Made by a program: the position numbers and the translations under genes
Shown: positions 17,465-25,535 of the stretch, in pieces
How positions within the stretch are numbered: position 1 is the first letter of the stretch
Layout: every line of letters begins with the position of its first letter
NCBI RefSeq assembly: GCF_002873395.1
Contig: NZ_MCUV01000011.1
Span: forward strand, 1-64,000
From: Vibrio sp. 10N.286.49.B3
Lineage (GTDB): Bacteria > Pseudomonadota > Gammaproteobacteria > Enterobacterales > Vibrionaceae
Direction: 5' to 3'
Length of the DNA stretch: 64,000 bases
The notes under the pieces: generated by a model
Told to the model about the DNA's origin: nothing
The model's database searches: none
What the model saw: the letters and a program-made list of their open reading frames with translations, nothing else

Positions 17465-18565
17465 ATGGGAACTATCAATTTCGCTGACCTACAAACACTG
17501 ATCTCAATAAACTCCTGGACGGGAAATAAGGAAGGCGTTGATCGTAACGGAGAGGTAATGTCAGAATGGTTGACATCGTTGGGCTTTAATATCGAAATTT
17601 TCCACCGCGAGAACATTGGAAACCACCTGTGGTTTACTTCGCAACATGATGAGCATGCTCCTCGCATCCTTTTGCTTGGTCACTTAGATACCGTTTTTCC
17701 TCCAGGAACTTTCGAGGGTTTCAGAGAAGATAAAGACTGGGTATATGGGCCAGGGACCTGTGATATGAAAGGGGGCAATTTTGTCGCTTTGAGTGCTTTG
17801 CGCAATATATTTCAAAAAAATGGTCAGATCCGCAATATTGATGTGTTATTAGTCAGTGATGAAGAAACGGGCAGTGATGACAGCAAATTTGTCACCCGAC
17901 AACTAGCTCAACACTATGATGCCTGTCTCGACTTTGAAGCTGCAGGGCCAACACATGAGGTTGTTGTTGGTCGCAAAGGCGTCGCAACTTTCTGTATAGA
18001 GTTAAAGGGAGTCGCCGCCCATGCAGGTAACAATTACCATCTAGGAAAAAATGCCAATCTTGCTGCAGCTAAATTACTGATCGAACTGAGTGAGTTGACC
18101 AACACCGATCAAGGTACAACGGTTAACGTAGGAAAAATTAAAGGTGGAATAAGTACCAACACCATTTCTCCTAATGCAGAGTTAATGGTTGAAGCACGAT
18201 TTACTCAGCCACAAGAACAAGAACGCGTTTTAAATGCGATACCATCTCTAATTCACTGCCATGGTGTCGATGGCGTCATCGCGACTATCAGCGGTGGGTT
18301 ACAGCGTGATGTTATGATGCCTACCGCAGACCAACAAGTACTACTCGATACGATAACGACGCTGCTAGGCTACCCACTAAAGACTGAACAACGAGGTGGG
18401 GTGAGTGATGCGAATATCATGGCAGGGGCTGGTGTTCCGACTTTGGATGGTTTTGGTCCTTTTGGTGATGGTGATCATACCGAGCATGAACGCGCGTCTA
18501 AAGCCAGTTTTAAACGTCGAATAACAGAAGTTACGGCTATTCTTGAGTATTATCATCACGCTTAA
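17465..18565 (+). CDS. M20 metallopeptidase (carboxypeptidase G2-like)
   Basis: A 366-residue M20-family zinc peptidase. Motifs are GHLDTVFP (first metal ligand and catalytic Asp), GPGTCDMKGG (bridging Asp), SDEETGS (catalytic and metal Glu), AAHAGN and the final GDGDHTEHERA. The order and length match the CPG2/ArgE-DapE group, which removes C-terminal glutamate or cleaves small acyl-amino acids. There is no signal peptide, so it is cytosolic. AAGGA precedes the start. It diverges from the ATP-grasp operon across 181 bp holding a shared palindrome, supporting a common pathway. Confidence 0.87.
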   Translation: MGTINFADLQTLISINSWTGNKEGVDRNGEVMSEWLTSLGFNIEIFHRENIGNHLWFTSQHDEHAPRILLLGHLDTVFPPGTFEGFREDKDWVYGPGTCDMKGGNFVALSALRNIFQKNGQIRNIDVLLVSDEETGSDDSKFVTRQLAQHYDACLDFEAAGPTHEVVVGRKGVATFCIELKGVAAHAGNNYHLGKNANLAAAKLLIELSELTNTDQGTTVNVGKIKGGISTNTISPNAELMVEARFTQPQEQERVLNAIPSLIHCHGVDGVIATISGGLQRDVMMPTADQQVLLDTITTLLGYPLKTEQRGGVSDANIMAGAGVPTLDGFGPFGDGDHTEHERASKASFKRRITEVTAILEYYHHA

Positions 18566-19016
18566 GGAAAAAACACAGTCGCATTAGCGGGCAGCTAGCG
18601 TTAAACTTTAAGTTGCCCCCTACTTATTCTTATCTTAATTTCTGCCCTCACTCCCCTCTTTCAATTGCGTTAAAATCAAAGAGAATATAGCCGTAACATT
18701 AAATGCTCACCATACTGAAGACAATCTAAGGGTGAAATAAAAATAGCAGAAATCAATCAGATTACTATTTTATCTGAGTTTAAAGGTTGCATAATGCGAC
18801 CTGACTTTGTGCCAAAAAGTAAAAAATGAGCTAGAATCCATTTTAAATATCCTGACCCAAAGCGTTAATTTAGCGGCAATTTGAGCCTAATCGAATTTAG
18901 TATTAGAAAGCTCATCAATAAAACTCACAAGACTCGCGACGAAAGCGGTTAACGCATTTAACTAGCACCCTACAGGTTACATCGTAACGTCACATTCAAG
19001 TTTATAATAGATATTA
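18566..19016. other. 451-bp stretch without a recognisable gene
   Basis: I see no convincing coding region, strong terminator or repeat. The sequence is A+T-rich and multiply stopped in all frames, and looks like decayed intergenic DNA leading into the small open frame at 19017. Confidence 0.5.
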
Positions 19017-19187
19017 ATGGAAAATTTCGACCGTACAGCAGAAGATTGGGAAGCTATTTATAAACAAAGTCGTCTATCAGTATTCCCTTACCTGAAAGAC
19101 TTAAATAGCGGTGAAGTCCACTACTTTAACCCTAAACTGAAAGCGCTTCAAAAAGAGCAGTTTGACGCATACACAACTATTCAGTAA
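19017..19187 (+). CDS. small hypothetical protein, 56 residues
   Basis: An open frame MENFDRTAEDWEAIYKQSRL continuing SVFPYLKDLNSGEVHYFNP and ending TTIQ. The composition looks protein-like, but the ribosome site is poor and I recognise no family. It may be a genuine small protein or the stub of a larger decayed gene, since the following 400 bp carry a clear pseudogene fragment. Confidence 0.35.
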   Translation: MENFDRTAEDWEAIYKQSRLSVFPYLKDLNSGEVHYFNPKLKALQKEQFDAYTTIQ

Positions 19188-19375
19188 CAATGTTATCGCT
19201 CTATCAGTGGCTCTAATAATTAACAAACTTTCAGAAAAAGCCCTCATTGACTATTAGGGCGTTATCATGTGGTAAATCTATCAATAGTATCTCGTCTTTC
19301 TGTGCCATTTTTATTGTAAAATCAGGGCTACAAATATGAATCTGCTTTAATATAAAAATCTAACTCGGAGGAATA

Positions 19376-19582
19376 ATGAACTGCCCCCCTCTATATTTAC
19401 GCCTAGAAACCACCTAGTAATACGTAATAAAACAGAGCGTCACCCTACTTTATGGTGTGACGACAGAAAACGAGATCCTCTATCGAAAAGAGTTTGAACC
19501 ACTTTCCAATGAAATGACTCAATTTCGCTTTATTCCCGTGGTTTCCAACGATAAAAATGGCAGGTCAACCATGGTTACGTGA
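19376..19582 (+). pseudogene. fragment of a flavodoxin/ferredoxin-type NAD(P)H reductase
   Basis: A strong ribosome site (GGAGG) and ATG at 19376 lead into only 13 codons before a stop. From 19430 another frame codes VTLLYGVTTENEILYRKEFE and then FRFIPVVSNDKNGRS before a TGA at 19580. The LLYGVxxExExxYRxEFE...FRFIPVVS pattern is that of the NAD(P)-binding domain of ferredoxin-NADP reductase-like oxidoreductases. The remaining domains are absent. No gene is visible from 19583 to 19834. Confidence 0.65.
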
Positions 19583-19834
19583 CTAACGTGATGGCAAACA
19601 TTAACAATATTCATCAAACAGCATCACAAACAATCTCTGATCCCTTACTTTGCTTTATCTCAAGAGTCCTATAGCCAATTAATGGTTCAATAAGCCCTCC
19701 CTAATTGGCGACTATAACTACCTATTTAAGATTTTCGATCTTTCTTGTGGCTCTTCCCAATCATTAGGCTTTTTGAAGGTTATTAGATTACAAAATAAAT
19801 AAAACAATCTTAGGATGCTCATTAATATAAAGTA

Positions 19835-20248
19835 CTAAAAAACCTGATCTAATAATAAGCTCGTCTCTGTTTGTACTATACCGTCAATAGAGCGAATTTT
19901 ACTAAGAACTCCACTAAGCAGGGACAAATGTGCGGCTTCTACATTAGCAATTAAATCCCACTGCCCATTTGTATGATAAACAGACTTCACTTCACTTAGA
20001 CCTTGCAAGTTCTTAAGTACTGTCGCCTCTTTCTTAGCTTCAACAGCAACGCTCATAATGACCTGTACACCTGAGTTATCATGAGGCAACTTAACTGTGT
20101 AACCTAAAATAGTGTTATTTTTTTCCAACTTCTCTATTCGATTCTGCACAGTTGCTCGTGATACACCTAAAATTTTAGCTAGACTAACCATAGGTGTACG
20201 TGCATTGCTTCTCAGTTGTGCTAAGAGCCTCTTGTCTAATTCGTCCAT
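19835..20248 (-). CDS. Lrp/AsnC-family transcriptional regulator
   Basis: A 137-residue regulator with the Lrp/AsnC helix-turn-helix at the N-terminus (DELDKRLLAQLRSNARTPMVSLAKILGVSRATVQNRIEKLE) and a RAM/ACT-like ligand-binding domain afterwards (VQVIMSVAVEAKKEA...QWDLIANVEA). The ATG at 20248 is preferred over 20263 because GGAG sits 9 bases upstream. It is divergent from ornithine cyclodeaminase; Lrp-type proteins often control the adjacent amino-acid catabolic gene, so it probably senses ornithine or a related amino acid. Confidence 0.9.
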   Translation of the reverse strand: MDELDKRLLAQLRSNARTPMVSLAKILGVSRATVQNRIEKLEKNNTILGYTVKLPHDNSGVQVIMSVAVEAKKEATVLKNLQGLSEVKSVYHTNGQWDLIANVEAAHLSLLSGVLSKIRSIDGIVQTETSLLLDQVF

Positions 20249-20431
20249 TACCTTTAACTCCATAGGTTACTCGCCATACACACTCTGCCACTCTTTCCAT
20301 GCAAAACGATAGACACACCTAGCAAAATGCTAAATTTTAATGAAAATTTGTACATTATATCTACTTTTTGTTAGCAGTGAAGCTCAGTATTATTTTTATA
20401 CGCACAAACTTAACCATAATCGGAGCTGCAC

Positions 20432-21481
20432 ATGACCCTATTTGTAGATATTAATGCCCTAAGCAACCTAGTACGAATTCAAGGTATCGAAACCTTTATG
20501 ACTGGTCTTTTAAACTATATGGAACAAGATTTCTGTCGCTGGACAAGCTTTGATAAATCACCGCGTACGGCTGCACATAGTCAGGTAGGGGTGATTGAGT
20601 TAATGCCAGTAGCCGATGATGTTAACTTTGGCTTTAAGTATGTAAATGGTCATCCATCAAACCCTAAACAAGGTTTATCAACCGTGATGGCCTTTGGCGC
20701 ACTATCAAATGTAGCTACTGGCTTTCCACGCCTCATCAGTGAAATGACTATAGCTACAGCGATTAGAACTGCTGTTACTTCCGTTATGGCAGCAAAAGCT
20801 TTAGCCAATCCAAATTCAAGCCATATGGGAATGATCGGCTGTGGTGCTCAAAGTGAGTTTCAGGCCATTGCCTTTCACACTTTACTAGGGATTAAGACAT
20901 TAACTATTTTTGATATCGACGATAAAGCAATGGATAAACTCGCTAAACACCTTGCTGCTTATCCCGATCTTACAGTGGTTAAAGCTCCTTCGGCTAAAGC
21001 TTGTGTTGCAGATGCTGATATAATCACTACTGTCACAGCTGATAAAGCTTATGCGACAATACTAACTTCAGATATGATAAAGTCTGGCATTCACATAAAT
21101 GCTGTTGGCGGTGATTGTCCAGGAAAAACAGAATTAGACATCGAAGTCGTGTTACAGGCTAAAATATTTGTTGAGCATGAGCCGCAAACACGCGTTGAAG
21201 GTGAAATACAACAGTTACCGCTGGAACACCAAGTACACCCATTATGGCAAGTCATCAATAGCAATAAAAATGGGCGTGATAATATTGAGCAAATCACACT
21301 ATTTGACTCTGTAGGATTTGCTCTCGAAGATCTATCTGTTCTACGCTATATCTACGATATGGCTATTGAGATAGGCATTGGAGAGACAATAGATCTTATA
21401 CCAAATATGAACAACCCTAAGGATCTATTTGGTATGATGAAATCACTGACTCCGCTTTCAGCAAGTGAAAACGCCGCCTAA
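20432..21481 (+). CDS. ornithine cyclodeaminase
   Basis: A 349-residue member of the ornithine cyclodeaminase/mu-crystallin family (NAD-dependent; ornithine to proline plus ammonia, EC 4.3.1.12). NAD-binding is shown by MGMIGCGAQSEFQAIAFH at about residues 131-148. GGDCPGKTELDIEVV contains the active-site Asp of true bacterial cyclodeaminases, and FDSVGFALEDLSVLRYIYD is a family signature. This motif set favours cyclodeaminase over alanine dehydrogenase or ketimine-reductase relatives. It is divergent from an Lrp-type regulator. Confidence 0.88.
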   Translation: MTLFVDINALSNLVRIQGIETFMTGLLNYMEQDFCRWTSFDKSPRTAAHSQVGVIELMPVADDVNFGFKYVNGHPSNPKQGLSTVMAFGALSNVATGFPRLISEMTIATAIRTAVTSVMAAKALANPNSSHMGMIGCGAQSEFQAIAFHTLLGIKTLTIFDIDDKAMDKLAKHLAAYPDLTVVKAPSAKACVADADIITTVTADKAYATILTSDMIKSGIHINAVGGDCPGKTELDIEVVLQAKIFVEHEPQTRVEGEIQQLPLEHQVHPLWQVINSNKNGRDNIEQITLFDSVGFALEDLSVLRYIYDMAIEIGIGETIDLIPNMNNPKDLFGMMKSLTPLSASENAA

Positions 21482-21527
21482 TTTATTCGCACTGCATTGC
21501 TATTCATCGAGCCTTTTGACGAGGCAA

Positions 21528-22424
21528 TTAGGGTTGCAATGCAGTAACAACTTGTTGACAAAACTTCGTTGTCGCAACAGGCAAAACCCTTCCTCTAAGC
21601 TGCACAACATGCAAGTGTCCTCCTTGTCGAGAACCTCTATCTAGTGGTACAGCTATCAGTCCCATAGCAGCTAGATTATCAGGTAACCCAATCGATAACT
21701 GGAAACTAATGCAATTCTCATATACACAATAGTGGCGTAGAAACTCAAAGCTATCTGAACAAACATAAGGGGTTAGCTTATAAAACGACTTATGGGCATC
21801 TAAATGCATGATTCGACTTATCCCTGTGCGCCTATCAGGCATTGCCAAAGGATAATCTAAGCAATCGCTCATTTTTACTTTATCGTAGTTTGCTAATGTG
21901 TGCCCATCACGCATGAGTGCATATATATCTTGATGCTGACTATGCAGTGTATCTATTCCTGTCATTGAGTATGGCTCAAAAACAATCGCAATGTCAGCAT
22001 CTAACTCATGCAAAGACGTTTCTGCATCCTGGCTATCTCGGCGATAAACTGTAAAGGTAACATCAGGATAGCGCTCCCGATAGCAAGCTATCTGCTTAGG
22101 TAGAAAAGTGGTTAGCAATGCTTGGCTTGCAGCAATTTTTATATGCCCACGTCTCTCGCCAGAAAGGTCTGCTAATTGACTTTTAAAACATTCAAACTCA
22201 TTAATTTGAGTCTTAGCATAATTATAAAAATATTGACCTGCTGTCGACAGCCTTACTCCACGAGCCTCTCGCTCAAATAATGCAACACCAAGAGCCTGCT
22301 CCAAAGCTAATACTCGCCTATTCAATGCAGTAGGGCTAATAGCTAGCGTCTCTGCTGCCCCCAAAATTGAGCCTACTTTTACTATCGCATCAAAATAATG
22401 AAAATCCTGCAGCTGCTTTAACAT
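21528..22424 (-). CDS. LysR-family transcriptional regulator
   Basis: A 298-residue regulator. Its N-terminal helix-turn-helix (DFHYFDAIVKVGSILGAAETLAISPTALNRRVLALEQALG) is of LysR type, followed by an effector domain (GHIKIAASQALLTTFLPKQ). It diverges from the YjiH-like membrane protein and cysteine hydrolase genes, with a perfect dyad between them, so it likely controls that pair. It runs convergently with ornithine cyclodeaminase. Confidence 0.9.
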   Translation of the reverse strand: MLKQLQDFHYFDAIVKVGSILGAAETLAISPTALNRRVLALEQALGVALFEREARGVRLSTAGQYFYNYAKTQINEFECFKSQLADLSGERRGHIKIAASQALLTTFLPKQIACYRERYPDVTFTVYRRDSQDAETSLHELDADIAIVFEPYSMTGIDTLHSQHQDIYALMRDGHTLANYDKVKMSDCLDYPLAMPDRRTGISRIMHLDAHKSFYKLTPYVCSDSFEFLRHYCVYENCISFQLSIGLPDNLAAMGLIAVPLDRGSRQGGHLHVVQLRGRVLPVATTKFCQQVVTALQP

Positions 22425-22443
22425 CCTTGTTCACTCTTTAATT

Positions 22444-22464
22444 ATTAGTTAACATTAAACTAAT
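22444..22464. promoter_or_regulatory. LysR-type dyad
   Basis: ATTAGTT-N7-AACTAAT is a perfect 7-bp-arm palindrome 20 bp upstream of the LysR start, in the divergent region with the gene at 22652. It is a good candidate autoregulatory binding site. Confidence 0.5.
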
Positions 22465-22651
22465 TAAGTTTTTCAGTACCTTAAGTAACATTCACTCTAG
22501 CAAAAGCAAACACAGAACGGAAGCTGTGCATTTTTTGCATACCAGATGTGAAAACATAACGTTACTCACAAACACTATGCTGGGATAACCTAGTAATCAA
22601 TGTTTGTCTTAGACAATTAATCGTACACATTGCTGACAATGGAGGTCTACA

Positions 22652-24055
22652 ATGACGAGAGAAAAGCTACTGGATCCACAAAATATCCCTGATCCAGTTC
22701 ATCAAAACCAATACACTAGTTTATTATCAACGCGTTTTTTAACCTTTTTTATTCCATCATTATTTGGCGCACTGATTTTTCTTACACCAATAAAAAATGA
22801 CATCGGTTATACACTACTTTTAGCGACCTTGATTGAAGTAATTAATGGACTCCTAAGTCCTATAGTAATGGAGTTCATTGTCCTTATTTCAGTCTTACCA
22901 ACCCTACTTTACCCTTTGTCTTTGCTATCAAAGCAAGTGCGCAATAATGATCACCCTATTGCTAAAATTCTATTTCCTGAGTTTAGGTGGGTTTTAGTTC
23001 GTGCATTAGGTGGGCTTATTATATTAATGGTCTATTTTGACTTTGGTCCAGAATGGATCTCGCACACCAATACTGGTGGTCTATTACTCAACGATGTTGC
23101 GCCTGTAATGTTTGGTTGCTACCTTATCAGCGCTTTATTACTTCCACTATTAACACACTTTGGCCTCGCCGACTTCACTGGAGTCATGATAAGTAAACTC
23201 TTTAACAAAGCATTTAACCTGCCAGGTCGTGCTGCTATTGATGCTTTGACATCTTGGGTATCAGCCTCCAGCGTTGGGGTAATAATGACTGCGACTCAAT
23301 ACCGCAACGGTGGGTACAGCAAACGTGAAGCTGCAATTGTAGCAACTAACTTCTCAATTGTTTCAATCACTTTCGCCTATGTGATCTTAAAGTTCGTTCA
23401 TTTAGAAGCTCACTTTATAACATGGTACGCCTGTGTTCTGGCATGTGGTGTTGTTTGTGCGATGATTGTTTCCCGCCTTCCACCATTACGCATGATAGAC
23501 AACACATTAATTAACGGAGAGCTTAAAGATCCTGCGGATAATGGGATTGATTACCAAGGTTCATTACTTCACACAGCCACTGAGCATGGAATGACGCGTG
23601 CAGAAAAAGCAGGCTCTCTTAAAACTATGCTCACTGATGCTATTTATTTTGTTATCGATACAACAATCACAGTTATCCCTGCAATGATGCTCTTTGGTGG
23701 TCTTGGTCTGTCATTAATCGAGTTTACTAATATTTTAGATGTCGTTTCTGTTCCACTCGTGCCTTACCTTAAATTACTTGGGATTCCAGAAGCTAGCGCT
23801 GCTGCTGCAGCTATCTGTAGTGGCTTTATCGATATACTAATGCCAGTTATTGTAGGTTCCAGTATTGAAAGTGAAATAACTCGCTTTGTTATCGCAGGAG
23901 TAGCTGTTAATCAGTTAGTATTTATGAATGAAATAGCAGTATTAATGCTTAAAGCAAAGATAGGTTTATCTATCACAAAAATTGCGGTGTTATGGCTATT
24001 ACGCGTATTAATTTCTATCCCATTTATGGCATTTTGTGCCCACATGTTGTTTTAG
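22652..24055 (+). CDS. YjiH-family membrane protein (nucleoside-recognition/Gate domain)
   Basis: A 467-residue polytopic membrane protein with about ten hydrophobic helices. TRFLTFFIPSLFGALIFLTPI at the N-terminus, ALTSWVSASSVGVIMTATQYRNGGYSKREAAIVATNFS in the middle and the C-terminal Gate-like repeat (GIPEASAAAAAICSGFIDILMPVIVGS) identify the YjiH/nucleoside-recognition-domain group, probable inner-membrane transporters. GGAGG precedes the ATG. The next gene starts 10 bp downstream, making a transporter-hydrolase pair under the divergent LysR protein. The substrate is unknown. Confidence 0.8.
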   Translation: MTREKLLDPQNIPDPVHQNQYTSLLSTRFLTFFIPSLFGALIFLTPIKNDIGYTLLLATLIEVINGLLSPIVMEFIVLISVLPTLLYPLSLLSKQVRNNDHPIAKILFPEFRWVLVRALGGLIILMVYFDFGPEWISHTNTGGLLLNDVAPVMFGCYLISALLLPLLTHFGLADFTGVMISKLFNKAFNLPGRAAIDALTSWVSASSVGVIMTATQYRNGGYSKREAAIVATNFSIVSITFAYVILKFVHLEAHFITWYACVLACGVVCAMIVSRLPPLRMIDNTLINGELKDPADNGIDYQGSLLHTATEHGMTRAEKAGSLKTMLTDAIYFVIDTTITVIPAMMLFGGLGLSLIEFTNILDVVSVPLVPYLKLLGIPEASAAAAAICSGFIDILMPVIVGSSIESEITRFVIAGVAVNQLVFMNEIAVLMLKAKIGLSITKIAVLWLLRVLISIPFMAFCAHMLF

Positions 24056-24065
24056 TGAGAAAAGT

Positions 24066-24689
24066 ATGAAAAAGAAATTTATTGAAGGAAATCCAGCCCT
24101 TATCGTCATTGATGTTCAAGGTAAACTATTTATTGAGCGTGAACGTCCAATTCCTAATATGGAACGTTATGATGAGCGAAAGGCATTAGCTGGAGATCTC
24201 ATTAAGCAAGCACGTGCCTGCAATATTCCCGTAATATTTATTCAAGAGGTCCATCGTGATAACTTAGTAGATTTTGGTCGTGAGCTAGATGGTTCCGAAG
24301 ATATCCATTGTCTAGAAAGCAATCCTAATACTGAAATATGCGCTGAAGAAATTGATTTTCGCCCAGATGACTATCTAATTAAAAAACGCCGTTACTCTGC
24401 TTTCTTTGGCACTGACTTAGAAATCCTACTGAAGGGGCTCAAGGTAGATACCTTACTCCTTTGTGGTTGTTTAACCGATGTCTGTGTTCATTATACGTTT
24501 GTTGATGGCCATCAAATGGACTACTACTGCCGTGTTGTTGAAGATTGTGTTGCTGGCTCTTCACTAAAAGCTCATGAAGGAGCTCTCGAAGCAATGGAAT
24601 ACTTACAAACAGGTGCTGTAGCAACTATAGAGAAGGCAACTCAAGAGATGCAATTATTCGCGTCAAATCAGGTTCAATCAGCCAGCTAA
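24066..24689 (+). CDS. cysteine hydrolase, isochorismatase family
   Basis: A 207-residue isochorismatase-like hydrolase. The catalytic triad is visible: Asp in ALIVIDVQ, Lys in DYLIKKRRYSAFFGTDLE and Cys in LLLCGCLTDVCVHYT. The start at 24066 is chosen because GAGAAAAG precedes it and it clears the upstream gene's stop; the in-frame ATG at 24036 lies inside that gene. Members hydrolyse amides or vinyl ethers (nicotinamide, ureido acids, isochorismate, biuret); the exact substrate cannot be read. Pairing with a transporter suggests uptake and hydrolysis of one compound. Confidence 0.85.
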   Translation: MKKKFIEGNPALIVIDVQGKLFIERERPIPNMERYDERKALAGDLIKQARACNIPVIFIQEVHRDNLVDFGRELDGSEDIHCLESNPNTEICAEEIDFRPDDYLIKKRRYSAFFGTDLEILLKGLKVDTLLLCGCLTDVCVHYTFVDGHQMDYYCRVVEDCVAGSSLKAHEGALEAMEYLQTGAVATIEKATQEMQLFASNQVQSAS

Positions 24690-24716
24690 TAAGTCATTTA
24701 TAAACTTTAAACGCAT

Positions 24717-24756
24717 TGCCAGGCCATTAAAGATACTTTTTGGCTTGGCATTTTTT
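24717..24756 (+). terminator. rho-independent terminator
   Basis: TGCCAGGCCA and TGGCTTGGCA pair with one mismatch, followed by T6, just after the cysteine hydrolase gene. Confidence 0.8.
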
Positions 24757-24986
24757 GTTAGAAAGTACGCTATTAATCAACACAATGAAAAATCACCGTT
24801 TTAATACTCTCGCCTATAACAAACTATGATAATTGTTTAATTGACACTTTTAGTACTAAAGTTTTCTTATCCATGACTAAATAATGCGTCGGTCATGGAA
24901 AAATAAGCGAATTGTATGTTTTAGCTCTAAGCGATACGGGCAAAACAGATAAACATGGCACAAAGAAAATCGAGTACTTTTATATA

Positions 24987-25412
24987 ATGAAAAAATTAAA
25001 CCTTATCTTTACCGCTCTCACTCTTACTTTGCTAATGGGCTGCTCCTCAACCTCAGCAATCGATACCAATAAAACAAGGAGCTATGCCAAGTCGCATACT
25101 CTTGCTGGCCAAGCTTCTTGGTATGGCAAACAATACCATGGAAAACTAACTGCTAGTGGTGAGCGATATAATATGAATGCCTATACTGCCGCGCATAAAA
25201 CCTTGCCCTTTGGGACTATCGTGAAGGTTACAAACACTGCCAATAAGAAATCTGTCAATGTGAAAATAAATGACCGTGGACCCTTTGTTAAAGGGCGAGT
25301 CATTGACCTCTCACACAAATCCTTTAAGCAAATAGCCAGTATCAAACAAGGGTTACAGCCTGTAAAAATTGAGATCATTGATGATAGTAATACTTTTAGA
25401 TATAAGCACTAG
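24987..25412 (+). CDS. rlpA: RlpA-family septal lipoprotein
   Basis: A 141-residue lipoprotein with lipobox LLMGC near residue 19, followed by a double-psi beta-barrel domain: GQASWYGKQYHGKLTASGERYNM, AAHKTLPFGTIVKVTN, VKINDRGPFVKGRVIDLSHKSFKQI. This is the RlpA core, which in some species is a lytic transglycosylase acting on naked glycan strands at the septum. The C-terminal SPOR domain of long RlpA proteins is absent, so this is a short paralogue. The frame is open back to 24912, but the signal peptide begins at 24987. Confidence 0.8.
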   Translation: MKKLNLIFTALTLTLLMGCSSTSAIDTNKTRSYAKSHTLAGQASWYGKQYHGKLTASGERYNMNAYTAAHKTLPFGTIVKVTNTANKKSVNVKINDRGPFVKGRVIDLSHKSFKQIASIKQGLQPVKIEIIDDSNTFRYKH

Positions 25413-25492
25413 TCTCAAGTAACTAACGCTTAAACATTCGCTGTTTTTTTATAGAGCAGATTAAACGATATTGTAGACTTAATATAGGTAAG

Positions 25493-25527
25493 TAAAAAAC
25501 CCTCAGCAATGCAGGTTACTGAGGGTT
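25493..25527 (-). terminator. terminator of the guanidine operon
   Basis: AACCCTCAG (25498-25506) pairs with CTGAGGGTT (25519-25527). On the minus strand the stem is followed by a T6 run, right after the allophanate hydrolase stop. Confidence 0.85.
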
Positions 25528-25535
25528 AAATAAGG

